Assembly: GCF_030811595.1 (NCBI RefSeq)
Contig: NZ_JAUSRB010000001.1
Coordinates: 1,178,001-1,242,000 of the forward strand
DNA: 64,000 nt
Source: Streptosporangium brasiliense
GTDB taxonomy: Bacteria > Actinomycetota > Actinomycetes > Streptosporangiales > Streptosporangiaceae
Reading direction: 5' to 3'
A program made the position numbers and the translations under genes. Positions 1 through 8,329 of the stretch are shown here, in pieces. Positions within the stretch are counted from its first letter, which is position 1; each line of letters starts with the position of its first letter. The notes below the pieces were generated by a model. The model was not told the DNA's origin and ran no database searches. It saw only the letters and a program-made list of their open reading frames with translations.

Positions 1-16
1 TCACGGGGGGTTTGGA

Positions 17-721
17 GTGACCGGAACGTCGTGGCCCGACGAGAGTCGGACCCCGGAGGCAACCGCTGAGAGCGGGTCCGGTGGCTTCACCTCCCCGGTC
101 GCAGGTCCGGTGGCGGCGCGAGCCTTCGCCGGACCGACCGGCAATCGCCTGACGGTCCTCTCGGGGCCGTCAGGCGTCGGCAAGTCCACGGTCGTCGCCG
201 AGCTCCGGCGGGCACACCCCGAGGTGTGGCTGTCGGTCTCGGTGACCACCAGGAAGCCCCGGCCCGGGGAGACCCACGGGGTCGAATACTTCTTCGCCGA
301 CGACGACGAGTTCGACCGGCTGGCCGCCTCCGGCGAGCTGCTGGAGTGGGCCGAGTTCGCCGGCAACAGATACGGCACGCCGCGCGGCCCGGTGCTCGAC
401 AAGCTCGCCGCCGGAGTGCCCACCCTGCTGGAGATCGACCTCCAGGGCGCCCGCCAGGTCCGGGCCAGCATGCCCGAGGCGGTGCTGGTCTTCCTGGCCC
501 CGCCGACCTGGGAGGAGCTGGAGAAGCGCCTGCGCGGCAGGGGCACCGAGCCCGAGGACGTCATCGCCCGCCGGCTGGCGGCGGGCCGGATCGAGATGGC
601 GGCCGAGCAGGAGTTCGACCTGACTCTTGTGAACACGTCCGTCCAGGATGTATGTCATCGGCTGATAGCCTTACTGGCTGATGCTCCCGAGGCTTCGAGC
701 CCCGGTCGTTCACCTAGCTAG
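17..721 (+). CDS. gmk: guanylate kinase
   Basis: Cytoplasmic enzyme that phosphorylates GMP to GDP with ATP. The P-loop GPSGVGKST lies near residue 50, followed by the GMP-binding stretch [11 protein letters not shown] and the GVEYFF motif, in the family order and spacing. Roughly 45 N-terminal residues before the kinase core are Gly/Ser/Ala-rich and not conserved, so a later start is possible, although the GTG at 17 is the first in frame. It is immediately followed by rpoZ (13 bases), the usual actinobacterial pairing. The upstream promoter is outside the window. Confidence 0.95.
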   Translation: MTGTSWPDESRTPEATAESGSGGFTSPVAGPVAARAFAGPTGNRLTVLSGPSGVGKSTVVAELRRAHPEVWLSVSVTTRKPRPGETHGVEYFFADDDEFDRLAASGELLEWAEFAGNRYGTPRGPVLDKLAAGVPTLLEIDLQGARQVRASMPEAVLVFLAPPTWEELEKRLRGRGTEPEDVIARRLAAGRIEMAAEQEFDLTLVNTSVQDVCHRLIALLADAPEASSPGRSPS

Positions 722-734
722 GGGAAATCACAAC

Positions 735-998
735 GTGGCAACGAACGCCGCCTACTCCGAAGGCATCACCAACCCGTCGATCGACGCGCTGCTGGACATC
801 GTCGACAGCAAGTACAGCCTTGTGATCTTCGGCTCGAAGCGCGCGCGCCAGATCAACGCCTACTACTCCCAGCTCGGCGAGGGCCTGCTGGAATACGTCG
901 GCCCGCTCGTGGAGACCCACGCGCAGGAGAAGCCGCTGTCCATCGCGCTGCGCGAGGTCAGCGAGGGCCTGCTCACCTCCGAGCCGATCGAGGGCTAG
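735..998 (+). CDS. rpoZ: RNA polymerase omega subunit
   Basis: Small subunit (87 aa) that helps assemble and stabilise RNA polymerase by binding the beta-prime subunit. The sequence contains [30 protein letters not shown] and the C-terminal [10 protein letters not shown] segment typical of actinobacterial omega. I chose the GTG at 735 because AGGGGAAA lies about eight bases upstream and the protein then begins as expected for the family; an in-frame ATG at 681 would overlap gmk and add a non-homologous leader. Co-transcription with gmk and coaBC is likely from the short gaps. Confidence 0.95.
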   Translation: MATNAAYSEGITNPSIDALLDIVDSKYSLVIFGSKRARQINAYYSQLGEGLLEYVGPLVETHAQEKPLSIALREVSEGLLTSEPIEG

Positions 999-1006
999 TC
1001 CCACCG

Positions 1007-2350
1007 ATGCGGACGCCTGGCGAGGGTGCGACGGCCGACCGGCCCGTACGGCGGGCGGAGCCGGGTGAGGGGGAGGGACGCCGTCCCGGGCCCGCCGATC
1101 CGGACGACCCGGCCCCCGGCCACCCGCCCGGAGCCGACCTCCCGGGCCGCAGGCCCTCCGTCGTCCTCGGGGTGAGCGCGGGCATCGCCGCCTACAAGGC
1201 GTGCGAGCTGCTCCGCCTCCTGACCGAGTCCGGTCACGACGTCCGCGTGGTCCCGACCCGGGAGGCGCTGCGCTTCGTCGGCGAGCCGACCTGGGCGGCC
1301 CTGTCCGGCAACCCGGTGGCGGCCGACGTCTGGGACTCCGTGCACGAGGTGCCCCACGTCCGGATCGGGCAGAACGCCGATCTGGTGGTGGTCGCCCCGG
1401 CCACCGCCGACGTGCTCGCCAAGGCCGCCCACGGGCTGGCCGGCGACCTGCTCACCAACACCCTGCTCACCGCGCGCTGCCCGGTGGTCTTCGCCCCGGC
1501 CATGCACACCGAGATGTGGGAGCATCCCGCGACCCGGGCCAACGTGGCCACGCTCCGCGAGCGCGGCGCGATCGTCATCGACCCCGCCGTGGGCCGCCTG
1601 ACCGGCGCCGACACCGGCCGCGGCCGGCTGCCCGACCCCAAGGAGATCTTCGAGGTCTGCCGCCGGGTCCTGGCCGGGCGCCCGGCAGACCTGGCCGGCC
1701 GCCGTCTGGTGATCTCCGCCGGCGGCACCCGCGAGGCGATCGACCCGGTCCGCTTCATCGGCAACCGCTCCTCGGGCCTGCAGGGCTACGCGCTGGCCCG
1801 CACGGCCGTCGCCCGCGGCGCCGAGGTCACGCTGGTCGCCGCGAACGTCGCCCTGCCCGATCCGGCCGGGGCCACGGTGGTCCGGGTGGAGTCGGCCGCC
1901 GAGCTGCGCGCCGCCGTGCTGGAGGCGATGGAGGACGCCGACGCCGTGGTCATGGCCGCCGCCGTCGCCGACTTCCGGCCCGCGGCGCAGAGCGGCTCGA
2001 AGATCAAGAAAACCTCGGCCGACCCCGACCCCATCCATCTGGTGAAAAATCCCGACATCCTTGCGGAGCTGGGCGAGCGCCGCCGCGAGGGGCTCAAGCC
2101 ATACCCGTCGGTGATCGTGGGGTTCGCGGCCGAGACCGACGACGTCCTGGCCAACGGGCGGGCCAAGCTGGCCCGCAAGGGCTGTGACCTGCTCGTCGTC
2201 AACCAGGTCGGCGACAACCTCGCCTTCGGCACGCCGGACAACGCGGCGGTGGTCCTGGCCGCCGACGGCGAGCCGGTGGAGATCCCGCGCGGCCCCAAGG
2301 AGGACCTCGCCGACGTGGTGTGGGACCTCGTCGCCCGGAGGCTTGCCTGA
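1007..2350 (+). CDS. coaBC: bifunctional phosphopantothenoylcysteine decarboxylase / phosphopantothenate-cysteine ligase
   Basis: Catalyses two consecutive steps of coenzyme A synthesis: ligation of cysteine to 4'-phosphopantothenate (CoaB, C-terminal) and decarboxylation of the product (CoaC, N-terminal flavoprotein). The CoaC half starts near residue 48 with VVLGVSAGIAAYKACELL and has the PAMHTEMW substrate-binding region. The CoaB half begins near residue 232 with ISAGGTREAIDPVRFIGNRS and contains the SKIKK segment. The first 47 residues are charged and proline-rich with no counterpart in the family, so the true start may be further in; ATG 1007 begins eight bases after rpoZ. Follows gmk-rpoZ as in most actinomycetes. 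Confidence 0.93.
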   Translation: MRTPGEGATADRPVRRAEPGEGEGRRPGPADPDDPAPGHPPGADLPGRRPSVVLGVSAGIAAYKACELLRLLTESGHDVRVVPTREALRFVGEPTWAALSGNPVAADVWDSVHEVPHVRIGQNADLVVVAPATADVLAKAAHGLAGDLLTNTLLTARCPVVFAPAMHTEMWEHPATRANVATLRERGAIVIDPAVGRLTGADTGRGRLPDPKEIFEVCRRVLAGRPADLAGRRLVISAGGTREAIDPVRFIGNRSSGLQGYALARTAVARGAEVTLVAANVALPDPAGATVVRVESAAELRAAVLEAMEDADAVVMAAAVADFRPAAQSGSKIKKTSADPDPIHLVKNPDILAELGERRREGLKPYPSVIVGFAAETDDVLANGRAKLARKGCDLLVVNQVGDNLAFGTPDNAAVVLAADGEPVEIPRGPKEDLADVVWDLVARRLA

Positions 2351-2429
2351 TCCGCTTGCCGGAGATTCTCCGGCGGCGGATACTGCGTCCGGAGTGACCT
2401 GCGACGTTGCAGCATGAAGGGAATTGACC

Positions 2430-2798
2430 ATGCCGGTCCCCGCCGCTGTCAGGGCCCGCTGCCGCGCCCTGCTCCCCCCTGGGGAGGACATGCGTTACAT
2501 CCTGCCCGCGCTGTCGGTGGGCTCGCCGGGGATGGCGACCTTCCTGATCGTGGTCACCGACCGGTCGATCTCCGTGCTGTCCACCAAGTTCTTCGACCAG
2601 GACGCGCCGACCTCGGTCTACGCCACCCACGCCCGGCGGACGAGGCTCGGCCCGGTGGAGTTCTCCGCGGGCGCGGCCATCGAGCTCGGCGACATGGTGT
2701 TCGAGATCGACGAGGAGTACGCGGCGGTGGTGTGCGCCGCCGACGCCGAGGTCTTCGCGCCCGAGACGCTGCCGCCCGATCCGCTGCCCGACCTGTGA
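2430..2798 (+). CDS. conserved hypothetical protein, possible PH-like domain
   Basis: Encodes 122 residues of unknown function. The predicted secondary structure from sequence is mostly short beta strands (FLIVVTDRSISVLSTKFF, VYATHARRTRLGPVEF) ending with an acidic/proline tail, which is compatible with a small PH-like or bacterial PH fold, but I cannot identify a family with certainty. ATG 2430 has AAGGGAA six bases upstream; a TTG two codons earlier is less likely. It sits between coaBC and metK, on the same strand, 79 bases after coaBC. Confidence 0.6.
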   Translation: MPVPAAVRARCRALLPPGEDMRYILPALSVGSPGMATFLIVVTDRSISVLSTKFFDQDAPTSVYATHARRTRLGPVEFSAGAAIELGDMVFEIDEEYAAVVCAADAEVFAPETLPPDPLPDL

Positions 2799-2906
2799 CT
2801 CCGCGGCGCGCCCGGGCGCGCCCCGCCCGGACACGGCCCCACCGGCCCGCGTCCGGGCGGTGGAGGACGGATCGGCCCGGCGCGCGGAAAGAGAGCAAGA
2901 TGGGAT

Positions 2907-2937
2907 TTCACGTGGCCGCACCGGGTACGGCTAGACT
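2907..2937 (+). promoter_or_regulatory. candidate metK promoter
   Basis: TAGACT at 2932-2937 is a good actinobacterial -10 element; a weak -35-like TTCACG lies at 2907-2912 (19-base spacer). Transcription would begin about 70 bases before metK. I see no SAM riboswitch in the leader. Confidence 0.35.
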
Positions 2938-3014
2938 TCGGCTCAGCGCTACTGGTGTCGTATAGACGCCAGAGCCCCCAGACGCCAGCAGCCGCTGCAT
3001 GAGGAGCCACTGAC

Positions 3015-4202
3015 TTGTCCCGTCGCCTGTTCACCTCCGAGTCGGTCACCGAAGGCCACCCGGACAAGATCGCCGACCAGATCAGTGACGCGATTCTCGA
3101 CGCCATGCTCAAGGGTGACCCCAAGAGCCGCGTCGCGGTCGAGACGCTGATCACCACCGGTCAGGTCCACGTCGCCGGAGAGGTGACGACGGAGACCTAC
3201 GTCGACATCCCCGGTCTCATCCGGGAGAAGATCCTCGAGATCGGTTACGACGCCTCTCACAAGGGCTTCGACGGCGCCTCCTGTGGCGTGTCGGTGTCCA
3301 TCGGCGCGCAGTCGCCCGACATCGCCCAGGGCGTCGACGACGCCTACGAGGCCCGCGAGGGCGAGAACGCCGACGAGCTCGACCGCCAGGGCGCGGGCGA
3401 CCAGGGCCTGATGTTCGGCTACGCCTGCCGGGAGACCCCCGAGCTGATGCCGCTGCCGATCCAGCTCGCGCACCGCCTGTCCGAGCGCCTGTCCCAGGTC
3501 CGCAAGGACGGCACCGTGCCCTACCTGCGCCCCGACGGCAAGACCCAGGTCACCATCGAATACGACGGCGACCGCCCGGTCCGCCTCGACACCGTGGTGG
3601 TCTCCACCCAGCACGCGGCCGAGATCGACCTCAAGGAGATGCTCGCGCCCGACATCAAGGAGCACGTGGTCGACCCGGTGCTCGCCGGCCTGGAGATCGA
3701 GACCGAGGGCTACCGCCTGCTGGTCAACCCGACCGGCCGCTTCGAGATCGGCGGCCCCATGGGCGACGCCGGACTGACCGGCCGCAAGATCATCGTCGAC
3801 ACCTACGGCGGCATGGCCCGCCACGGTGGCGGCGCCTTCTCCGGCAAGGACCCGTCCAAGGTCGACCGCTCGGCCGCCTACGCGATGCGCTGGGTCGCCA
3901 AGAACATCGTGGCCGCCGGCCTGGCCGACCGCGCCGAGGTCCAGGTCGCCTACGCCATCGGCAAGGCGCACCCGGTCGGCGTGTTCGTCGAGACCTTCGG
4001 CACCGAGAAGGTCGAGGCGGAGAAGATCCAGCAGGCCGTGCTGGAGGTCTTCGACCTGCGCCCGGCCGCGATCATCCGCGACCTCGACCTGCTGCGTCCG
4101 ATCTACTCGGCGACCTCCGCCTACGGTCACTTCGGCCGCGCCGAATTCTCCTGGGAGGCCACCGACCGCGCCGACGCCCTGCGCGCCGCCGCCGGTCTCT
4201 GA
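3015..4202 (+). CDS. metK: S-adenosylmethionine synthetase
   Basis: Makes S-adenosylmethionine from methionine and ATP. At 395 aa it is full length for the family. The N-terminal [20 protein letters not shown], the signature [12 protein letters not shown] (near residue 128) and the glycine-rich [16 protein letters not shown] loop (near residue 275) are all present, as are C-terminal HFGR residues. The start is a TTG at 3015 preceded by GAGGAG eight bases upstream; no better start gives the expected RLFTSESV N-terminus. It is transcribed separately from priA here because two regulator genes are inserted between them. Confidence 0.96.
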   Translation: MSRRLFTSESVTEGHPDKIADQISDAILDAMLKGDPKSRVAVETLITTGQVHVAGEVTTETYVDIPGLIREKILEIGYDASHKGFDGASCGVSVSIGAQSPDIAQGVDDAYEAREGENADELDRQGAGDQGLMFGYACRETPELMPLPIQLAHRLSERLSQVRKDGTVPYLRPDGKTQVTIEYDGDRPVRLDTVVVSTQHAAEIDLKEMLAPDIKEHVVDPVLAGLEIETEGYRLLVNPTGRFEIGGPMGDAGLTGRKIIVDTYGGMARHGGGAFSGKDPSKVDRSAAYAMRWVAKNIVAAGLADRAEVQVAYAIGKAHPVGVFVETFGTEKVEAEKIQQAVLEVFDLRPAAIIRDLDLLRPIYSATSAYGHFGRAEFSWEATDRADALRAAAGL

Positions 4203-4210
4203 CCCCTCCG

Positions 4211-4248
4211 CCACAGCCCCCCGTGAGCCGTCTCACGGGGGGCTGTGG
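4211..4248 (+). terminator. strong intrinsic hairpin after metK
   Basis: A perfect 17-bp stem (4211-4227 with 4232-4248) closes on a four-base CCGT loop nine bases after the metK stop. There is no T-tract, as is common for actinomycete terminators. Confidence 0.85.
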
Positions 4249-4464
4249 CGTCTCCCGCCGGCCCCCCGGGGGGCCACGCCCCGGATGGTGAGGCGCGGCC
4301 TCCCACCTCCACCCGCCCTCCGTCTCGACGGTATCCCGCCGCACCGCCTGCCGCCCGGCCGGAGCCGTACGGCACGGCTGTGCCCTTGACCTGACCACCA
4401 CCCGCGGGCGTGGGACGTCGGACCCTGTGTAGCTTCTCTTTTTTAGAGATCTTGGGGGAGAGAC

Positions 4465-6798
4465 GTGAGCGGGCGGTCGGGGACAGGCGGATTACCGGCG
4501 GAGATCACCAGTTTCGTGGGGCGCAAGGAGGAGGTCCGCCAGGTCAGGCGCCTGCTCCAGGTGTCCAGGCTGGTCACCGTCACCGGGGGTGCGGGCATCG
4601 GCAAGTCCAGGGTGGCCGTCAGGGCCGCGTCCGGAGTGCGCCGGGCCTTCGCCGACGGCGTCCGGTTCGTGGAGCTGGCCGGGGTGAGCGACCCAGGCCA
4701 TCTGGAGGAGGCGGTGGCCCAGGCGCTGGAGCCGGCGGACCCCTCCGGCCGCCCGGACGCCGAGGCCCTGGCCGAGCATCTCCGTGACCGGCGGACCCTG
4801 CTGATCCTGGACACCTGCGAGCACCTCGTGGACGCCTGCGCCCGGCTGGCGCAGACCCTGCTGGAGAGCAGCCCCGAACTGCGGATCCTGGCCACCAGCA
4901 GGCAGTCGCTCGGCGTGCCCGGCGAACACCTCGTGGCGCTCGCGCCGATGCCCCTGCCCGGCCCGCGCGAGGCGGAGTCGGTGGCCGAGCTGTCGCGCTG
5001 CGACTCGGTCGCGCTCTTCCTGGAGCGCGTCACCGCCGTGGACCCGGACTACGCGCTCACCGCCGGGAACGCCCGGCAGATCGCCGAGGTCTGCGCCAGG
5101 CTGGACGGCATACCGCTGGCCATCGAACTGGTCGCCGTCCGGATGCGCACGCTCCCTCTCGACCGGATCCTCGGCCTGCTCGACGACAGGCTCTGGCTGC
5201 TGTCGGGCCTCACGGCGGGCAGGCGGCACCCGACCGTCGGCGCCACCGTCGAGTGGAGCCACGAGCTGTGCACCGATGACGAACGGCTGCTCTGGTCGCG
5301 GCTGCCGGTCTTCGTCTCCACCTTCGACGCCGCCGCGGCCGAGAGCGTCTGCGCCGACGAGGCGCTGCCCGCCGAGCGGGTCCTGCCCGCGCTGCTCGGC
5401 CTGGTGGACAAGTCCATCGTGATCCCGGTCAGACGGGGCGAGGGCACGGTCTACCGGCTGCTGGACATCATCCGGGAGTACGGCGCGGCGAAGCTGCTGG
5501 AGAGCGGGGACCGGGAGCGGCTGCGCCGCCGTCACCTGCGCCACTACCACGAGCTGGCGGTCCGGGGCAGGACGATCGGCCCGGACGCCGACCAGGTGGA
5601 GCTGTGGGGCCGGATCCGGCGCGACTGGCCCAACATCCGCGCGGCCCTCGACCTGTGCGCCGAGGACCCGGCCGAGCACGAGACCGGCCTGGGCATGGCG
5701 GTCGCGCTGTGGTACCTCTGGGTCGCCTGCGGGATGCTCCGGGAGGGCCACCACCATCTGGAGCGGCTGCTCGCCTTCGCGCGCCCCGGGAGCGAATCGT
5801 GGTCGATGGCGACGCTCACCCTGGCCTACATCGCCATCGCCCGGGGCCACCTGCGCGAGGCGCGGCTGCTGCTGGAGCGGTGCGGGAGCCGTTCCGCGCC
5901 CGGCGACGACCTGGTCGGGCTCCTGCTGCTCAAGCTGAGCGGGACGCTGGCCGTCATCGAGGGCGACCTGAGCGGCGGGGAGGCACTGCTGGGCGCGGTG
6001 GTGGACCGGCTCGGCCCCGGCGGGCGGCTCCCCGAGGTGCTCCTGCCGGCGATGGTGGAGCTGGGCCTGAGCCTGATCTGGCGCGGCCGTACGGCGGCCT
6101 CCAGGGAGGTCTTCCTGCGCTGCCGGGAGCTGTGCGAGGAGCGGGGGAACGCGTGGGCGCGCGCCTACGCCGACTACGGGCTGGGGCTGGTCGCCAGGGC
6201 CGAGGGCGACGCGGAGCGGGCGGCCGCGCACGCGCGTGACTCGCTGCGGGTCAAGCGGCACTTCTCCGACGCCATGGCGGTCGTGTTCTGCCTGGAGCTG
6301 CTGGCCGGTGCCGCGGCGGACCAGGGCGACCTGGCCAGGGCGGGGCGGCTGCTCGGCGCGGCCCAGGCCGGCTGGCGGGACAAGGGCCTGCTGCGGCAGG
6401 GCTATCCGATGATGGCCGAGGAGAGAGCCCGCTGCGCCGAGCTGGTCAGGCGGGGCCTGTCCCGCCGGGACTCCGACCAGGCGGCCCGGGAGGGGGCGGC
6501 CCTCGGCCTGGAGGGGGCGATCGCCTACGCGCTCGGCGAGGAGGCGGCCGGGGACCCGCCCGCCGGCCGCGACTCCGGCTGGGCCCCGCTCACCCGGCGG
6601 GAGTGGGAGGTCGCCGAGCTGGTCGCCGAGGGGCTGACCAACCGGCAGATCGCCCACCGGCTGATGGTCCTCCAGCGGACCGTCGACTCGCATGTCGAGC
6701 ACATCCTGGCCAAGCTCGGCTTCTCGGCGCGCGCCCAGGTCGCGGCCTGGGCGACCCGGCGGCGCCGGGAGGGGCCCGCCGCTCCGGGGAGCCCGTGA
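4465..6798 (+). CDS. large NB-ARC/TPR ATPase transcriptional regulator with LuxR-type C-terminus
   Basis: A 777-residue regulator. The N-terminal NTPase begins with ITSFVGRKEEV, has Walker A GGAGIGKS at residues 41-48 and a Walker B-like LLILDTCEHL near 112. The middle (about 300-700) is helical and TPR-like, rich in leucine/alanine repeats. The C-terminus (about 709-770) is a LuxR/GerE helix-turn-helix: LTRREWEVAELVAEGLTNRQ followed by RTVDSHVEHILAKLG. Such proteins activate transcription after ligand or partner binding and ATP-dependent switching. GTG 4465 has GGGGGAGAG just upstream. A paralogue follows 41 bases later. The signal and targets cannot be read from sequence. Confidence 0.85.
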   Translation: MSGRSGTGGLPAEITSFVGRKEEVRQVRRLLQVSRLVTVTGGAGIGKSRVAVRAASGVRRAFADGVRFVELAGVSDPGHLEEAVAQALEPADPSGRPDAEALAEHLRDRRTLLILDTCEHLVDACARLAQTLLESSPELRILATSRQSLGVPGEHLVALAPMPLPGPREAESVAELSRCDSVALFLERVTAVDPDYALTAGNARQIAEVCARLDGIPLAIELVAVRMRTLPLDRILGLLDDRLWLLSGLTAGRRHPTVGATVEWSHELCTDDERLLWSRLPVFVSTFDAAAAESVCADEALPAERVLPALLGLVDKSIVIPVRRGEGTVYRLLDIIREYGAAKLLESGDRERLRRRHLRHYHELAVRGRTIGPDADQVELWGRIRRDWPNIRAALDLCAEDPAEHETGLGMAVALWYLWVACGMLREGHHHLERLLAFARPGSESWSMATLTLAYIAIARGHLREARLLLERCGSRSAPGDDLVGLLLLKLSGTLAVIEGDLSGGEALLGAVVDRLGPGGRLPEVLLPAMVELGLSLIWRGRTAASREVFLRCRELCEERGNAWARAYADYGLGLVARAEGDAERAAAHARDSLRVKRHFSDAMAVVFCLELLAGAAADQGDLARAGRLLGAAQAGWRDKGLLRQGYPMMAEERARCAELVRRGLSRRDSDQAAREGAALGLEGAIAYALGEEAAGDPPAGRDSGWAPLTRREWEVAELVAEGLTNRQIAHRLMVLQRTVDSHVEHILAKLGFSARAQVAAWATRRRREGPAAPGSP

Positions 6799-6839
6799 CT
6801 ACCGCCTGGTAACATTTCGGCGGACACGGGGGGCGGAAA

Positions 6840-8096
6840 ATGGCGAGGCGTCCGGGGAATCTGCCCGTTGACCTGTCGAGCTTCGTGGGACGGGCCGAGG
6901 AGCTGGCCGAGGGCCTGCGCCATCTCGCCGGCGCCAGGCTGCTGACCGTCACCGGCCCCGCCGGGGTGGGCAAGACCCGTACGGCCCTGCGCCTGGCCGG
7001 CACGCTGCGCCGTGGCTTCGCCGGCGGGGTCTGGCGGGCCGAGCTGTCGGGCGCCGACGATCCGGCGGCCGTCGTCGCCGGGACGCTGGCACCGGGCGGC
7101 CCCCTCCCGGTGCCGGAGCTCGCCGCCGCGCTGGGGGACCGGCGGCTGCTCGTCGTGCTCGACACCTGCGAGCACCTCCTCGGCCAGGCCGCCGAACTGG
7201 TGGAGACCCTGCTCGGCGAGGCGCGGAAGACCGTGGTGGTGGCCACCAGCCGGCAACCGCTGGGCCTGGCGGGGGAGCGGGTGCTGCGGCTGGCGCCGCT
7301 GCCGCTGCCGCAGGCCGTGCGGCTGTTCGAGGACCGGGCCGTGGCCGCCGACCCCGGGTTCGCCCTGACCCCGGCCGTCTCGCCGGTGGTCGCCGAGATC
7401 TGCGCCCGGCTGGACGGGCTGCCACTGGCGATCGAGCTCGCCGCCGCCCGGATGCGCTCCCTGTCGGCCCGCGACCTGCTGGAGCGGCTGCGGCACCGCC
7501 TCACGCTGCTGACCGGGGTCAGCAGGACCGCGCTGCCGCGCCACCGCGACCTGCGGGCCTGCGTGCAGTGGAGCCACCGGCTCTGCGACGACGAGCAGCG
7601 CAGGCTCTGGGCGCTGCTGGCGGCGCTGCCCGGCCCCTTCGACCTGGCCGCCGCCGAGCGGGCCTGCGGCGCCGAGTTCGGGACGGACCGGGTCGCGCCG
7701 GTCCTGGCCGGACTGGTGGAGCGGTCGGTGGTGCTCCGCGAGCCGGGAGGCCGCCACAGGATGCTGGAGGCCTACCGGGAGGTCGTGCTGAGCCCGTCCG
7801 GGGGACGGTGGCGGCCGGCCGTACAGGAGCCGCTGCGGGGCGCGGGACGTGCCCCGTGCGCCCACCAGGCGGGCCGGGTCGCGCAGGCGGTCACCGGCAC
7901 GCTGAGCGCCCGGGAGCTCCAGGTGGCAGAGTTGATCACCGAGGGGCTGTCGAACCCGATGATCGCCGCACGGCTGGACATCGCCAAGCGCACCGTGGAC
8001 GCGCACGTCCGCAACATCCTCGCCAAGGGCGGCCTCACCTCGCGCACCCAGGTGGCCGCGTGGGTGGCCGAGAACGACTGCCAGGCGCAGATATAG
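6840..8096 (+). CDS. compact NB-ARC ATPase-LuxR regulator without TPR module
   Basis: A 418-residue paralogue of the preceding gene. It shares the SSFVGRAEEL start, Walker A GPAGVGKT (residues 39-46), LLVVLDTCEHLL (about 102-112), the TSRQPLGL and RLDGLPLAIELAAARMRSLS segments, and a C-terminal LuxR helix-turn-helix (about 355-412; LSARELQVAELITEGLSNPM). After the winged-helix part (about residue 300) only a short Arg/Pro-rich linker joins it to the DNA-binding domain, so the roughly 350-residue TPR region of the upstream protein is missing. There is no frameshift; it reads as a deliberate or old in-frame loss. ATG 6840 follows GGGGGGCGGA. The two probably form an operon. Confidence 0.82.
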   Translation: MARRPGNLPVDLSSFVGRAEELAEGLRHLAGARLLTVTGPAGVGKTRTALRLAGTLRRGFAGGVWRAELSGADDPAAVVAGTLAPGGPLPVPELAAALGDRRLLVVLDTCEHLLGQAAELVETLLGEARKTVVVATSRQPLGLAGERVLRLAPLPLPQAVRLFEDRAVAADPGFALTPAVSPVVAEICARLDGLPLAIELAAARMRSLSARDLLERLRHRLTLLTGVSRTALPRHRDLRACVQWSHRLCDDEQRRLWALLAALPGPFDLAAAERACGAEFGTDRVAPVLAGLVERSVVLREPGGRHRMLEAYREVVLSPSGGRWRPAVQEPLRGAGRAPCAHQAGRVAQAVTGTLSARELQVAELITEGLSNPMIAARLDIAKRTVDAHVRNILAKGGLTSRTQVAAWVAENDCQAQI

Positions 8097-8223
8097 GCAC
8101 ATCGCCCGATGCGGGATGCCGGTGCCGGGGCTCATGATGGGGGCGGCCAGTGGGACACCGCGCGCTCCGGCGTTCCGCAGCGGTCAGCCGGTGCTGAGGG
8201 AGGGGTCCCCTTCCGGCTGACAT

Positions 8224-8246
8224 GACACCGGGGCGTTCCCCGTGTC
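8224..8246 (+). terminator. candidate hairpin between regulator pair and priA
   Basis: GACAC plus GGGG (one bulged C) pair with CCCC plus GTGTC around a four-base loop, 130 bases after the compact LuxR gene. The rest of 8097-8317 shows no gene. Confidence 0.4.
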
Positions 8247-8317
8247 GGGCGTGACCCACTGGCCGATCGCCTCCACCGCCCGGGACCTGGCAGGACGAGG
8301 CCGCTCCCGGGATCTGG

Positions 8318-8323
8318 TAGGAC
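8318..8323 (+). promoter_or_regulatory. possible -10 element of a leaderless priA transcript
   Basis: TAGGAC is separated by six bases from the GTG start of priA, the same geometry seen at five other genes in the window, but the final T of TAnnnT is missing, so this is the weakest example. Confidence 0.3.
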
Positions 8324-8329
8324 AAGTGG

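Noticed and set aside
2938..3014. SAM riboswitch before metK
   Set aside because: The 75-base leader has no recognisable SAM-binding core; only a promoter and ribosome binding site are supported.
4465..8096. Secondary-metabolite cluster around the LuxR regulators
   Set aside because: No biosynthetic genes adjoin them; the neighbours are metK and priA.
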